In this document: in pieces, positions 11,101-41,246 of the stretch
Layout of the letters: the number at the start of each line of letters is the position of its first letter
How positions within the stretch are numbered: the first letter of the stretch is position 1
Source: Arctopsyche grandis
Taxonomy: Eukaryota; Arthropoda; Insecta; Trichoptera; Hydropsychidae
Reading direction: 5' to 3'
NCBI RefSeq assembly: GCF_051622035.1
Contig: NC_135361.1
Location: 31,950,205-32,014,204, forward strand
Length of the DNA: 64,000 bases
Position numbers and translations under genes: made by a program
Notes under the pieces: generated by a model
The model's input: the letters and a program-made list of their open reading frames with translations, nothing else
What the model was told of the DNA's origin: nothing
Databases searched by the model: none

Positions 11101-12237
11101 CGTTTTGTCTTTTTTCTACTTTTGGATTGTCCGTTTGCATTTCACAACAATTGTCTACATTCATTTTGACTATATTCATTTTTATATTATTTATTTGTGA
11201 TTTTTCATCCTCAAGTGCCCGTCTATAATTCAAACATGGAATTGCACTAATTGGTACTTCATGTTTCTGCAAGAAATTGATCTTTCAATAAAATAAAAAG
11301 CAATATTTCGTATTGAGAAATACTGAAACTCACCCTAACGCTTCCTGGTCCCAAAAAATACGGTTTGGATAACGTACAGACTCGGGACGGCTTGTGAAGA
11401 TACAGAGGCATTCCACTATTGTGAATCACCATCAACCATCCCAAAGGCAACACTTCAAAATGATTGATTCCCTTTTCTACAACATAGATGCATATTTAAA
11501 ATCATCTGATATATTGCAAAAACCTGAATACTGTGTCGTACAAATTTACCTTCTAAGACGAGTTTTTGCCTTTGATCGTACGGACATTCTCTTCTTTTCG
11601 GTGCACCTTTATAAGTATCGGGTAAAGGTTCGTCTAGTAAGGCTTCAAGCTCGTCTTCGGGGACTTCTTCGGAATCTCCTTTTCGTTATGAAACGCATTA
11701 AAAACATCTCACATGGTAGTTCAAGCCGATCATTCAAAAGGTAATCAAAAATAAGCAACGACAGTGTAGCAGTAGTTGACACATAAATCATACAAATATA
11801 TATATTTATGATTCCATGAATGGTTTACAAGATATTCATAAAATTTCAAATTTAACAAGAGAAAATACATAAAAACCCTAATTTATCCTATACAATATAC
11901 ATAGATTTGCCTTGGTTTTTAAACGTTTATTATTTAATATGAGCAAAAGTAAGTGAAATAAAAACAATTTTCCCATACTTTCATAGTCACTATCCAGATC
12001 GTTGTCGCTGTCCTTATCGCTGTCTTGGTTGATATCGTCGAGTACCAAAAACTCTTTTAAATTATCCAAACCGTCGTTGACGGGATCCGAGTCCTGCCAC
12101 AGGGTCGACGATTGCATCGAGCTATTGTAACTGTTCCTTTCGGCGGCCTGGAAAGCGCTGGACACGATGCCGCTTTCGGAGTTATTAAGAATGGGCTTGG
12201 TGTCGATGTCGACGGCATCCGGCGCAGAGGAGACCAT
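8109..12237 (-). CDS. pasha: Pasha / DGCR8, Microprocessor subunit (10 coding exons, 681 aa)
   Basis: Pasha partners Drosha in the nucleus to recognise and crop primary microRNAs. Coding exons (plus coordinates, transcribed right to left): 12237-11979, 11678-11550, 11476-11334, 11266-10767, 10694-10558, 9393-9259, 9088-8886, 8807-8670, 8592-8473, 8390-8109. All join in frame to 2046 nt. An acidic N-terminus ([15 protein letters not shown]) precedes a WW motif at about residues 133-170 ([21 protein letters not shown]). Then comes IPCLNY, whose Cys (about 188) matches the haem-ligand Cys of human DGCR8. dsRBD1 is at about 405-478, dsRBD2 at about 515-590, and the Drosha-binding tail follows. 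A TTTCAG acceptor just before 12249 implies a 5' UTR exon further right. Two donors (8669, 8472) are GTCT, weaker than consensus but supported by frame and homology. Confidence 0.93.
9600..10480. repeat. Degenerate dispersed repeat in a pasha intron
   Basis: The long intron (9394-10557) holds a chain of diverged modules around 'actacttccggtt' and 'aatttcagttcgattcggtta', ending with a CA run, 'ttctagatcatgaaaacgtg' and GATC-rich DNA. Part of the pattern, 'aaaggtcgaaataaaataat', recurs at 50181-50205. I do not recognise the family. Confidence 0.5.
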
Positions 12238-12557
12238 CTCGAAGGACTCGCCCTACTGAAACTGAACAAAACACAAGTATAGCTTCGCATATGGAGACGT
12301 GTCGAGGATATACAATTGCACGGATCCCCCTAAGGGTGGAGTCCGGGAGTGATAGCCGCGTTCACCCCGCCCTAAGGACGACCGTATATTAATCACTGCG
12401 ATGCACAGACAACTATCGACAAATTTCCACTTGTGATGGAGCATTGGTGAGCGAGGTTTCTGGAGAAACGTGTATTGTGTGAGGGTGTGTGTGGGTGTGT
12501 ACAAAATAAAATCGACGAATAGAACAGTAACAGTAACAGTAACGGTGGTTGTAACGA

Positions 12558-12597
12558 TGGGTTGGTTGGTTGGTTGGTTGGTTGGTTGGTTGGTGGG
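12558..12597 (+). repeat. (GGTT)n microsatellite
   Basis: About nine GGTT units upstream of pasha, in its presumed 5' UTR or promoter. The surrounding 12.45-12.85 kb is rich in short GT and TCGACT motifs. Confidence 0.9.
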
Positions 12598-13310
12598 TGG
12601 GTGTGGAGATTTACGAGTGAGTGATAATTGAGCGAAGCAGGGTAGGATTATCTACAGCGGCCAATGGACGAAAAATCCAATGTAAACTAAAAGGAGCAGA
12701 TTGAATTTTTCCATTAGACACAGTAGAGTAATCGGTCTCGTTTCGTTTCTTTTCGTCTCTCGTTTCGACTGAACCGCCCACCTCTAACGTGACTCCGACT
12801 CTCGACTCTAATTTCGACTTCGACTTCGACTCTGACTCGCCTGACAGCTACACAGCCCGCGCACTGACGCTCGCACGCCCCCACTTTTATGGTCTCCTAG
12901 CACCACACGGTGTTGCCACACGTCAAATTTATCATCGCACCAAACCGATAACTTTGTGTGACTTTTTGCATTTATCATAGATCGGCGCCAGCGTCAGACA
13001 AGTGTTATAATAATACAAGTGGCTTTGGGCGCCATATTGTTGTCAAGTAAGGAATGTCTACAGACCTTTTCAAATCATTTTGATGCTGGGTGCTCGATGT
13101 ATGTCCGATAAAAACTTTATATTACTCGCAAAATAAGCAAGCGCATCGTTAAAAATTGCACAATGCATTCGAAAACACACAATGAACAACATAGGATACA
13201 TTTTTATAAGTAAATTGATCATATAAGTGATATACCATTCAATTAACATTGTAGTTTGACAGTTTGTAAAAAATTGTGTAAAATACAATTTCAGGGGTGG
13301 CGCCAGAGAA

Positions 13311-15805
13311 GGTAAACGGACTACTAGTCAAATGTGAACCTGTCACAGGACAACTGGTCGCTCTAGATCGGTCACTCGTGATCATCCGTCACGCTAAAAC
13401 TGTTCACGAGAAAACTGGTCACACGCTAAAACTGGTCACGAGAAAATTGGTCACACGCTGAAACTGGTCACGAGAAAACTGGTCACACACAAAAATTTAA
13501 AATTGGTCACACAAACAAAAATATTCTCAAATACTTTTTATTTACGAAATTTTTATTATTATCGACTAGACATATGTTCGAGCCAAAGCTTTTATGCACA
13601 GTAAATACAATGATTTATTATGTTTTCAACACATTATACATAAACATATTCTTGAATATATAATATTGTTACGTACGCCGCGGATTAAGCGAATAGAATC
13701 CCAGACACTGTGTGACCGAACCTATGGGACAAGATTATCTGTAACGGATATCTGTTAACGGATTAACTAAATGCATACCGTGCGACTGGTATAAGTGGGT
13801 TTTAAGGATTAGCGACAAGCTAAGTGCATGAAACAATGATTGCACTTCTCATACCGTGGGAATACATATCCGAATACGTGACTATACAGTAGGTAAACAG
13901 ATTAGACGTCCTGAGAGACCGTGAGACCGGTGTAAGTGGTTTTAGGGATTAGCGACAAGCTAAGTGCATGAAAGCTAAACAATGATTGCACTTCTCATAC
14001 CGTGGGAATACATATCCGAATACGTGACTATACTGTAGGTAAACAGATTAGACGTCCTGAGAGATCTACCCCTTATAAGGCGGTACGTAGGCGATATCAG
14101 GTCATTCTGGACGTAGCAGTGACAGTGTGTGTAACTCCTTAATCATCAATAAATGCTGTGAAACGACTGTTGGCCTTTACTTGGATCCTCCACCCACCCC
14201 TTACGCAACAATATATAATATTAAAAAAAATTGCCGTTCAACAACATTCAGTGAATCATTGGGATACTCCTCAGTGCCCCCACATACATACACTAATCCG
14301 TCGAGCCTGATCGCTTATTATTTATTTCATCAGGAGCAATTCAGTTTGTAGCTTTGAGATCCATGCACCAGACCTATATTTTCATGTTTTGTACATATAA
14401 AAAAAATAGCTAATTGTTGAATATGATTAAATTGAGTAATTGTTGAATATGATAAGTGAAAAATATGGAATAGTACAAGTGATATTGTTTTGAGTTGCTG
14501 ACTATCACCGATTTAATTACCAATGTATTGATAAGTAAGTAATATGTATGTACAATAGAACCACGATTATCCGGATTGTTAAAAACAAACGCAGGGACAA
14601 AATTAAAAAAAAAACCTTTTATGCACAGTAAATACAATGATTTATGATGTTTGCAACACATTATACATAAACATATTCTTGAATATATATTATTTGGTTT
14701 GATTTTTAAATGCTTTTTATTATTACGAAATTATGTTCACAATACATATTATATCTATTTTAATAGCTACTGATCTACTGATCATTTTCTATTTTACAAT
14801 TTTATTTTATTTGGTTAGTAATCATTTGTATTATATTATTCTAATGTTAATGCACAGCATAATAGGAAAAAGAGCTCAAAAACCTATTTACAATTGAATA
14901 TATATTATAATATATAGATGACATATAGAAAATGTTATACAATGTAACAAAGATAAACAAATAATGTTACCGACGATTTATTTATGTAGATGAGATGTAA
15001 CAAGTTCATTATAAAATGACGAATTCACTTTTAGATACCGTCCATATTAAAAATGAAGACGATGGCAACGTCCCATTGGCTCCGAAGCTGAGAAACGAAA
15101 ACGATCTTCTTTTTTTACATATAATTACTATTGTAACAAGTGAACATAAATAAAGGATCCTCTTAGTGTTAGTACACAATCAGTGTTTTCATAGACCTCC
15201 CTGCGGTACATTTAACGCGGTGAATTAAGATTTGTGATTTGACATACGAACTGTCAAAGTGAAATGAACGCAAAAGCGATTGCCAACCTTGTCGGCGTGG
15301 CTATAGGCTAGAGGCTAGAGAACGTCAGATGAGCTGACAGATGCCCGCGAACTCTTCGCGAAGACCACAAACAACGGCCACGGCCACGGCCACGAGGGCC
15401 TTTGGCTCGAACATATGTCTAGTCGATAATAATAAAAATTTCGTAAATAAAAAGTATTTGAGAATATTTTTGTTTGTGTGACCAATTTTAAATTTTTGGG
15501 TGTGACCAGTTTTCTCGTGACCAGTTTCAGCGTGTGACCAGTTTTCTCGTGACCAGTTTTAGCGTGTGACCAATTTTCTCGTGATCAGTTTTAGCGTGTG
15601 ACCAATTTTCTCGTGAACAGTTTTAGCGTGTGACCAGTTTTCTCGTGACCAGTTTTAGCGTGTGACCAGTTTTCTCGTGACCAGTTTTAGCGTGTGACTA
15701 GTTTTCTCGTGACCAGTTTTAGCGTGACGGATGATCACGAGTGACCGATCTAGAGCGACCAGTTGTCCTGTGACAGGTTCACATTTGACTAGTAGTCCCT
15801 TTACC
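13311..15805. mobile_element. Foldback-type element with tandem-repeat arms
   Basis: The two ends are long inverted repeats: 13311-13587 and 15400-15805. Both begin at the outside with GGTAAA-N-GGACTACTAGTC. Inside each arm is a tandem array of a 32-bp unit built from two half units, GTGACCAGTTTTCTC and GTGACCAGTTTTAGCGT. The right arm is about 129 bp longer, which equals four extra units. The centre is AT-rich, without a transposase frame, and contains a 545-bp solo LTR and two copies of a 75-bp segment (13592-13660, 14621-14688). Flanks share GAA, too little to call a target duplication. Such arms are typical of foldback elements. Confidence 0.75.
13667..14211 (+). mobile_element. Solo LTR with internal duplication, ATAT target site
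   Basis: Starts TGTTACGTACGCCGCGGAT and ends TTACGCAACA, flanked by ATAT on both sides. It carries an AATAAA near 14147. A block of about 130 bp (13801-13930 region) is repeated in tandem (13931-14065), which explains why it is longer than the sister copy at 52221-52565. The 4-bp ATAT site suggests a Gypsy-type element. Confidence 0.8.
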
Positions 15806-16243
15806 GAATATACCCATACAAAATGTACCAAAGAGTATTAGAATTAGTATTGGAAATGGATGAGTATTAGAATTAGTCTAAATATTAGTACATTGTCTTT
15901 TGTTTATAAGTTAGATCATAAGTTATTACCCAAGTATTTTGATGATTATATAATAAGGAATAGAGATAAACATAGTTTTTATACTAGAAATAAGGACAAA
16001 CTAGTTGTAAGTAGAGTAATAAAGAATAAGACGGCTGGGGGTGTTTTTCACAGGGGTGTGCTCATGTATAATGCCCTCCCTGAGTGCGTCAGGTCTGCTA
16101 AAAACATGGATGCATTCCTGCGAGGTGCGAAGAGACACCTTTGTGAGGGACAATTATAAATTTTAGAGTTAAGTATAATAATTAAGATGTATTTTTAAAT
16201 TAGCTTGATAGCTAAAATATATATAAATAAATAAATAAATAAA
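15806..16243 (+). mobile_element. LINE 3'-end relic
   Basis: Open frame 15860-16156 encodes the C-terminus of a reverse-transcriptase ORF (LVYKLDHKLLPKYF-type start, 'AGGVFHRGVLMYNALPECVR' end), related to 7261-7513. The 3' UTR ends with a small TTAGCT/AGCTAA hairpin and a (TAAA)n tail at about 16217-16243. A 45-bp copy of this same 3' end occurs at 54345-54393. Confidence 0.8.
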
Positions 16244-16278
16244 GAATACTTTTCGTACGGCCGGATACCTGCTGACTA

Positions 16279-16303
16279 GGTATGAACAGACCTTTATATA
16301 ATT
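16279..16303. mobile_element. Orphan MITE end
   Basis: GGTATGAACAGACCTT followed by TA matches the right terminus of the MITE at 3454-4008. No matching left end is seen nearby, so this is a truncated copy about 200 bp upstream of Arpc4. Confidence 0.5.
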
Positions 16304-16439
16304 ATAACATTTGTCTGCGTCACCGATAGAACTATGCAGTATAGTACGTCACCGTCGAGTATTTCGAATTACGAATAAGCGAGTGGTGGTGACATTCGGC
16401 GTGGGTTGGCAGCGGTGGAGGCGGGGCGAGGCGAGGCGA

Positions 16440-16460
16440 GTGACGAGTGACGAGTGACGA
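16440..16460 (+). repeat. GTGACGA heptamer array, Arpc4 leader
   Basis: Three exact GTGACGA units, 50 nt upstream of the Arpc4 start, preceded by GCGAG units. It belongs to the heptamer pattern also seen in the Rab35 and Chc leaders. Confidence 0.85.
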
Positions 16461-16510
16461 GCTGTCAGTGAGAGGAGTGTCAAGTGTGGGGTGAAGCGAA
16501 GCGAAGAGTG

Positions 16511-17017
16511 ATGTCGGCGACGTTGAAACCGTACTTGATGGCGGTGCGCCAGACGCTGTCGGCGGCGCTGTGCGTGTCGCACTTCCCGTCGCAGGCGGTG
16601 GAGCGCCACAACAAGCCGGAGGTGGAGGTGCGGGGGGCGCGCGAGCTGCTGCTGGCCACCGCCACGGTGTCGCGCTCCCCCGCCGAGCGCGTCCTCGTCG
16701 AGCCCTCCGTCAACTCCGTGCGCGTCTCCATCCTCGTCAAGCAGGCCGACGACATCGAGCGCATCCTCTGCAAGAAGTTCATGCGCTTCATGATGATGCG
16801 CGCCGAGAACTTCGTCGTGCTCCGCCGCAAGCCCGTCGACGGCTACAACATCTCCTTCCTCATCACCAACTTCCACACCGAGCAGATGTACAAGCACAAG
16901 CTCGTCGACTTCGTCATCTACTTCATGGAGGAGATCGACAAGGAGATCAGCGAGATGAAGCTGGCCGTCAACGCGCGCGCCCGCATCTGCTCCGAAGAGT
17001 TCCTCAAACGGTTCTAG
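16511..17017 (+). CDS. Arpc4: Arp2/3 complex subunit 4 (ARPC4, p20), single exon
   Basis: ARPC4 is a core subunit of the Arp2/3 complex, which nucleates branched actin filaments; with ARPC2 it forms the scaffold that contacts the mother filament. The protein is 168 aa, exactly the family length, and colinear throughout: '[14 protein letters not shown]', '[12 protein letters not shown]', '[16 protein letters not shown]', '[13 protein letters not shown]', '[19 protein letters not shown]', '[19 protein letters not shown]'. An in-frame ATG at 16484 would add nine non-conserved residues, so I chose 16511. There is no intron. Nearly every codon from about 16600 on ends in C or G, unlike all neighbouring genes. 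AATAAA near 17436 may be its poly(A) signal. Confidence 0.96.
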   Translation: MSATLKPYLMAVRQTLSAALCVSHFPSQAVERHNKPEVEVRGARELLLATATVSRSPAERVLVEPSVNSVRVSILVKQADDIERILCKKFMRFMMMRAENFVVLRRKPVDGYNISFLITNFHTEQMYKHKLVDFVIYFMEEIDKEISEMKLAVNARARICSEEFLKRF

Positions 17018-17749
17018 GCTACCCGATACCCATTCGTCTCTTCACTTGCCACCGACTAATTTCAACACGGAACCCAGCCACCCCAATCTCTACAAACAAC
17101 TAATCCAAATCAACATAACCGTTTCAAAGCCACGACTTATTGCGTAAACGCTGTATTAAATTCAAACTAGTCATATGATAATATTTGAAATGATGTTTAA
17201 AAAAAGACGATCTACAAGATAACGAACGTTTTATTTAATCGTAAATATTTTCTAAGCTCAAATTATATTTCGGGATCGATCTACCACGTTCTCGTCGCAC
17301 GCATGGCGTGAATACGTTTGCAGTCATGTCGATTGTTATTTTATTTACTTTGAATTTAGGTACTCACCGAATATTCCTTATATTATATATCATTATTTTA
17401 TGTGTGTTTGAGGGAAGTATATTTTTTATATTATAATAAATATATAAATAATAATTTTTATCGTGTATTCAATGAAAACTTCATACATTCCATACACATT
17501 TACATACATATATATATATCAGGCGACGACATACGATATATTTTCATTTGAATGAGAGAAACATTAATATTATACATACTAGAAATTTATATAAATTAAA
17601 ATCGAATATCATTTTTATACGATAATATATCTGTGACTCGATTGTAAAATGTCAAAACACCGACTCGCACATTTAATATGCTCTTTACGAATGTCCATTG
17701 TGATGACGCAGACACAGATATGCTTTATATATAGATAAAATTTATTTCA
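17018..17749. other. 3' UTRs of convergent Arpc4 and Ufd1
   Basis: AT-rich, no gene. The two stop codons face each other across 732 bp, so the transcripts may overlap at their 3' ends. Confidence 0.5.
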
Positions 17750-19408
17750 TCACGATTTCCTCAGAGTGAAACCTTGGCCTTTGAAGGCTTCGAATGGATC
17801 TGAATCGTCTTTTTCTTCTTTAACGTTGACGGCCGGCTTCAAAGTCCTCAAGAAACGCAACGTACCAATGTTGTAATCGTAATCGGGTATTCCACGGACG
17901 TAAGCCTTGGATCAAATAAAACGAATTGTTAAATCTTGCGAATACTCGACGAAGAGAATAATTATCGACTGAATAATAATACCTGTCTCGTTTTATCGTC
18001 ATCTTGTGCCGAATCCTTTCCAGCTTTCTTTTTCTTTCCATCTAATCGATTTCCTTCTCCTTTGAATGCGACAAATCCTCGCGGCTCCGGCATCAGAGCG
18101 GCCAAATCGTCTTCTTGCTGCTTACTCTGCGATCCTCCAGCACCGGATCCACCCGGTATATGTTCGTGTTCTTTGTAACCGACTGGCGGTGCAAATTCAA
18201 CCTAGAAGGTTAAATCGTAACTGTTGCTCTAAAGCGATTTTTGAGTGATATTCCATATTTCATACCAGGTCACCATTAGACAAAAACTACATCAAATCGG
18301 ACTCAAACTCAATAAATATCATGAAGTCGGACGGCAATCAGACGAAGGATTGAGTCCAATATTGACAGGTCTAAAAAGGAGCCATAATATGATGAAAAAA
18401 ATTATGATTACATTCATATCGCATTCAATTATAGTAACAGCATTTCCAGGTTTCGTTTCCAAGACGCACATTTCATACAATTTTGAATTATATTTGATAG
18501 CTATAACATCTCCAGTCGTTAAACATGCAAAATTCCTCAGACCATTTTCCAACACTGTAAATTATTAAACGCATCATAATCGCCGTACTTATAAAGCTAA
18601 AGGATTGAAGAATAAGAAATTTTCATGCTACCTGCTTTAGGATTAGTTATGTCCAAAAAGTCTACTGAAAATGGTTGAAAACGTGAAAATGTCGCTACAG
18701 GTAAGGATACACTCTCGATTTGCAGTGGAGAACCTTCTTCCAAGACGAGATTGTGCATCATCTGAAAGAGTCATAGGTAATGTATAATTTCTAAATGTGA
18801 GGAAAAAATCCATAATCCACCCGATAGTTCATACCCAATGAGGTAGGTAAACTTTGCCTTCATCGGCGATGAATTCTAAAACACCACAATGGGTGACACG
18901 CTTAGTCTTTTTGTTGGTGAGTTTGAATAGCATTGGGTATTCGATGTTGAGTCTGGTCAGTTGCTCCAACGCCGACGGAGGCATAATAACTGAAATGAAA
19001 TGTAGAAGTCGTGTTATCGGCATACACTGATATGGTATATACGAATAGAAGTATACGTACTCTTTCCACCGCGTTCCACGTCTTGTCTCTCGTTTCCCGG
19101 AAGCATCGATACCGAATAACAGCAGTACGTTGTTTCGAAACGTCGCGAAATATCGTGGAACATGCTGAACCCGAACTGCAACTTCAATTAATATAGTATT
19201 TACAGAACGTGATAATTAGTGGGACTAGAATTTTATCGAGCTCTACGTGTTGACATTAATAGATATGGTTCGTTAGTCGTGCACTAATCTTTGATGTGTT
19301 GAATTTGTAGGAGGTTTGGGATGGTGGAGTATGCGTAATTGATTATTTAGGTGTAAAAAGGGATTGGGGTTCATTTTAATACGGGTAAAATGTATATTTT
19401 ATTACCAT
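17750..19408 (-). CDS. Ufd1: Ubiquitin fusion degradation protein 1 (7 exons, 306 aa)
   Basis: Ufd1 pairs with Npl4 as a cofactor of the p97/VCP segregase, extracting ubiquitylated proteins in ER-associated degradation. Exons (right to left): 19408-19406, 19175-19061, 18989-18835, 18761-18632, 18554-18412, 18201-17983, 17905-17750. They join in frame to 921 nt, close to human UFD1 (307 aa). The double-psi barrel and UT3 domain (residues about 1-200) carry '[27 protein letters not shown]', split across entries here, and '[15 protein letters not shown]'. The tail has two '[13 protein letters not shown]'-like p97/Npl4-binding segments. The first coding exon is only the ATG (19408-19406) before GTAATA; an alternative start is the in-frame ATG at 19163. 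The gene is divergent from Chc. Confidence 0.93.
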
Positions 19409-19872
19409 TTTGATAGATTGGTGATAATCGTTCTCGGAGATGGTATTGCTTTGTGATTTTTTGACAGCTGTCGACAACACGCAACTAATGCTTTCTTCTT
19501 CTTTTTCTTTTTGGCCCAAATACGCTGACGTAAATGCTTACTGAAAATATCGTGGAAAATAATTAATTATTTATTGAACTGTGATCTGCAAATAAACGTA
19601 TACTCTTAAGTGTTTGGAAATTTTACATATCATCAGTTTTAATTTTATTCATGAGGTAATATTGTTAAGTAAAAAAATAAATAAAAAATAACAAAAACTG
19701 AAGTTAATTCTACTTAGAAACGAGTTATTTGCAATGAAATATTGAGGCTATCTTTTTTATTATATGTAGGTAAGTGAATATATGATTTATATTGCTGGGA
19801 ACTTTTAGCGTTCAGAATATATGATTTAATGATTGGTTTACTGTGAGGTCGTTATATAAAACATAGTTCAGT

Positions 19873-20066
19873 GATTATTCTGCACAGTGTCTTGCACACG
19901 TCACTAAAATCTCGATGATGACACATTTGACATCCGAAAATTCCGTCCATCGAGAATTACCAACGGAAATTATCATACTAACGAGAATTCGACTGCCAGA
20001 TATTCTATACTCGCAATTTTCGTGGCAACGATTGTCGTGTGTGCGATTGCAATGTGCGAAATAATC
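19873..20066. repeat. MITE-like repeat, copy 1
   Basis: Begins GATTATTCTGCA and ends TGCGAAATAATC, an imperfect terminal inverted repeat. Shares the outer 30 bp and the 'ggcaacgattgtcgtg' inner block with 25129-25301. No target duplication is clear. It lies between Ufd1 and Chc. Confidence 0.55.
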
Positions 20067-20599
20067 CAATAATGTGGAATTTGCCAATAATTACATTGAT
20101 TTGTGAGTGTAATTGTACTATATTTGAAACACATTCGCAAATTTGAACATAAGCATAGCCGGTGATTTATATTCAACTGAGCAATATTTTTTAGCCTTGC
20201 ATTGAGGTGCATTCAGTTTTCTTTTTCTATATTATTTTCATGACAATCTTATATTGTCGGTTTTCATATATATATGTATGTACGTGATGAGTGTGAGAGT
20301 TTGCGAAAAAAAAATTTTTCCCAAAATTAGTTTTCATATACATATTTCTAAATTTCGCCGTAAGCGTGCTTACATATGAAGGGTTTATCGCAACGAAATG
20401 AAAATAGAAAGTCGGCTCGTATTGTCGAAACTTTCTCACGATCGTTTGAAAGCTTTCTAAACAGACGCATTTCTATTGAAATATATTTTTATTCATTTAA
20501 ATACGTTTATTCATTTGAGCGACAATTATTAAATTATTTGGTATTCTAATTGGTCGGAAGCATGAAGTGTACAATCGATCGACGGGTTTATTATTCAAT

Positions 20600-21248
20600 T
20601 TAATAGTCGACTAAAAAGTGATAGAGTATGTGCAAATAAACGCTCTCGTGTAAACTTAAAGGAAACTAGTTCCGATCGAGCGTTTCGAAACGACAGAGGG
20701 GCGATGAATTGGGGTGAAAGATCGTGACGTGGAGGTGCGAGCGACTGGCTGGAAAGCGATCGAGAGAACCCGTCAGTCAATAAGCTGGGTGTACACTGTA
20801 CATCGTCGATGTTGGTACGAGGCGGGTGAGCGACGATTCGGCGATTCGGCGATTCGGACTCGGACTCGTAGAGTGGGTGTGTTGGTGTGTGGGCGTGCGG
20901 CTGACTGGGTGGCTGTGTCTCGTATCGCTCTACGTGTCGTCCGACTCTCTCGGATGTGACCGAACTCGCCCCGACACCAGCAGGACACCAATTCGGCGTG
21001 TGGCTAGTGACGAGTGCCGAGTGTCGAGTGTCGAGTGTCGAGTGGCGTTTGCGGACCGACATGCCGGGTCGCTGACGCAGCCGCATCCGCAAATCTCCGC
21101 GTTCGTCAGACCCAGACCCAGACCCAGACCCACCCCCGCAGCCGCCCCTCGCCCTTCTGCACTCGTCGAGTGAAACCTATCGGGAGAAATCGCGTGAAGG
21201 AAGGGCCGCTTCGTTGCGTCGTCGCCTCGCCGCCGGGCCGCATCCGCC
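20600..21248 (+). promoter_or_regulatory. Chc promoter and 5' leader region
   Basis: A GC-rich island in AT-rich surroundings, immediately upstream of the Chc ATG and divergent from Ufd1. It contains CGATTCGG and ACTCGG repeats near 20830-20870, GTGNCGA heptamers at 21007-21041 and CAGACC hexamers at 21107-21132. I cannot place the transcription start from sequence alone. Confidence 0.5.
21007..21041 (+). repeat. GTGNCGA heptamer array, Chc leader
   Basis: Five units in perfect 7-nt register: GTGACGA, GTGCCGA, then GTGTCGA three times. A second heptamer array of the form GTTGCAA / GTTGCCA / GTCGCCA runs at 21299-21333, just inside intron 1. Confidence 0.85.

Positions 21249-41246
<19,998 letters not shown>

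Noticed and set aside
15500-15735. Regular 32-bp repeats that could suggest a CRISPR-like array
   Set aside because: There are no unique spacers; units are contiguous, mirrored at 13390-13490, and the genome is eukaryotic.
16349-17103. Long open frames on both strands over Arpc4
   Set aside because: They are by-products of the very high GC at third positions; only the ARPC4 frame matches a known protein over its full length.
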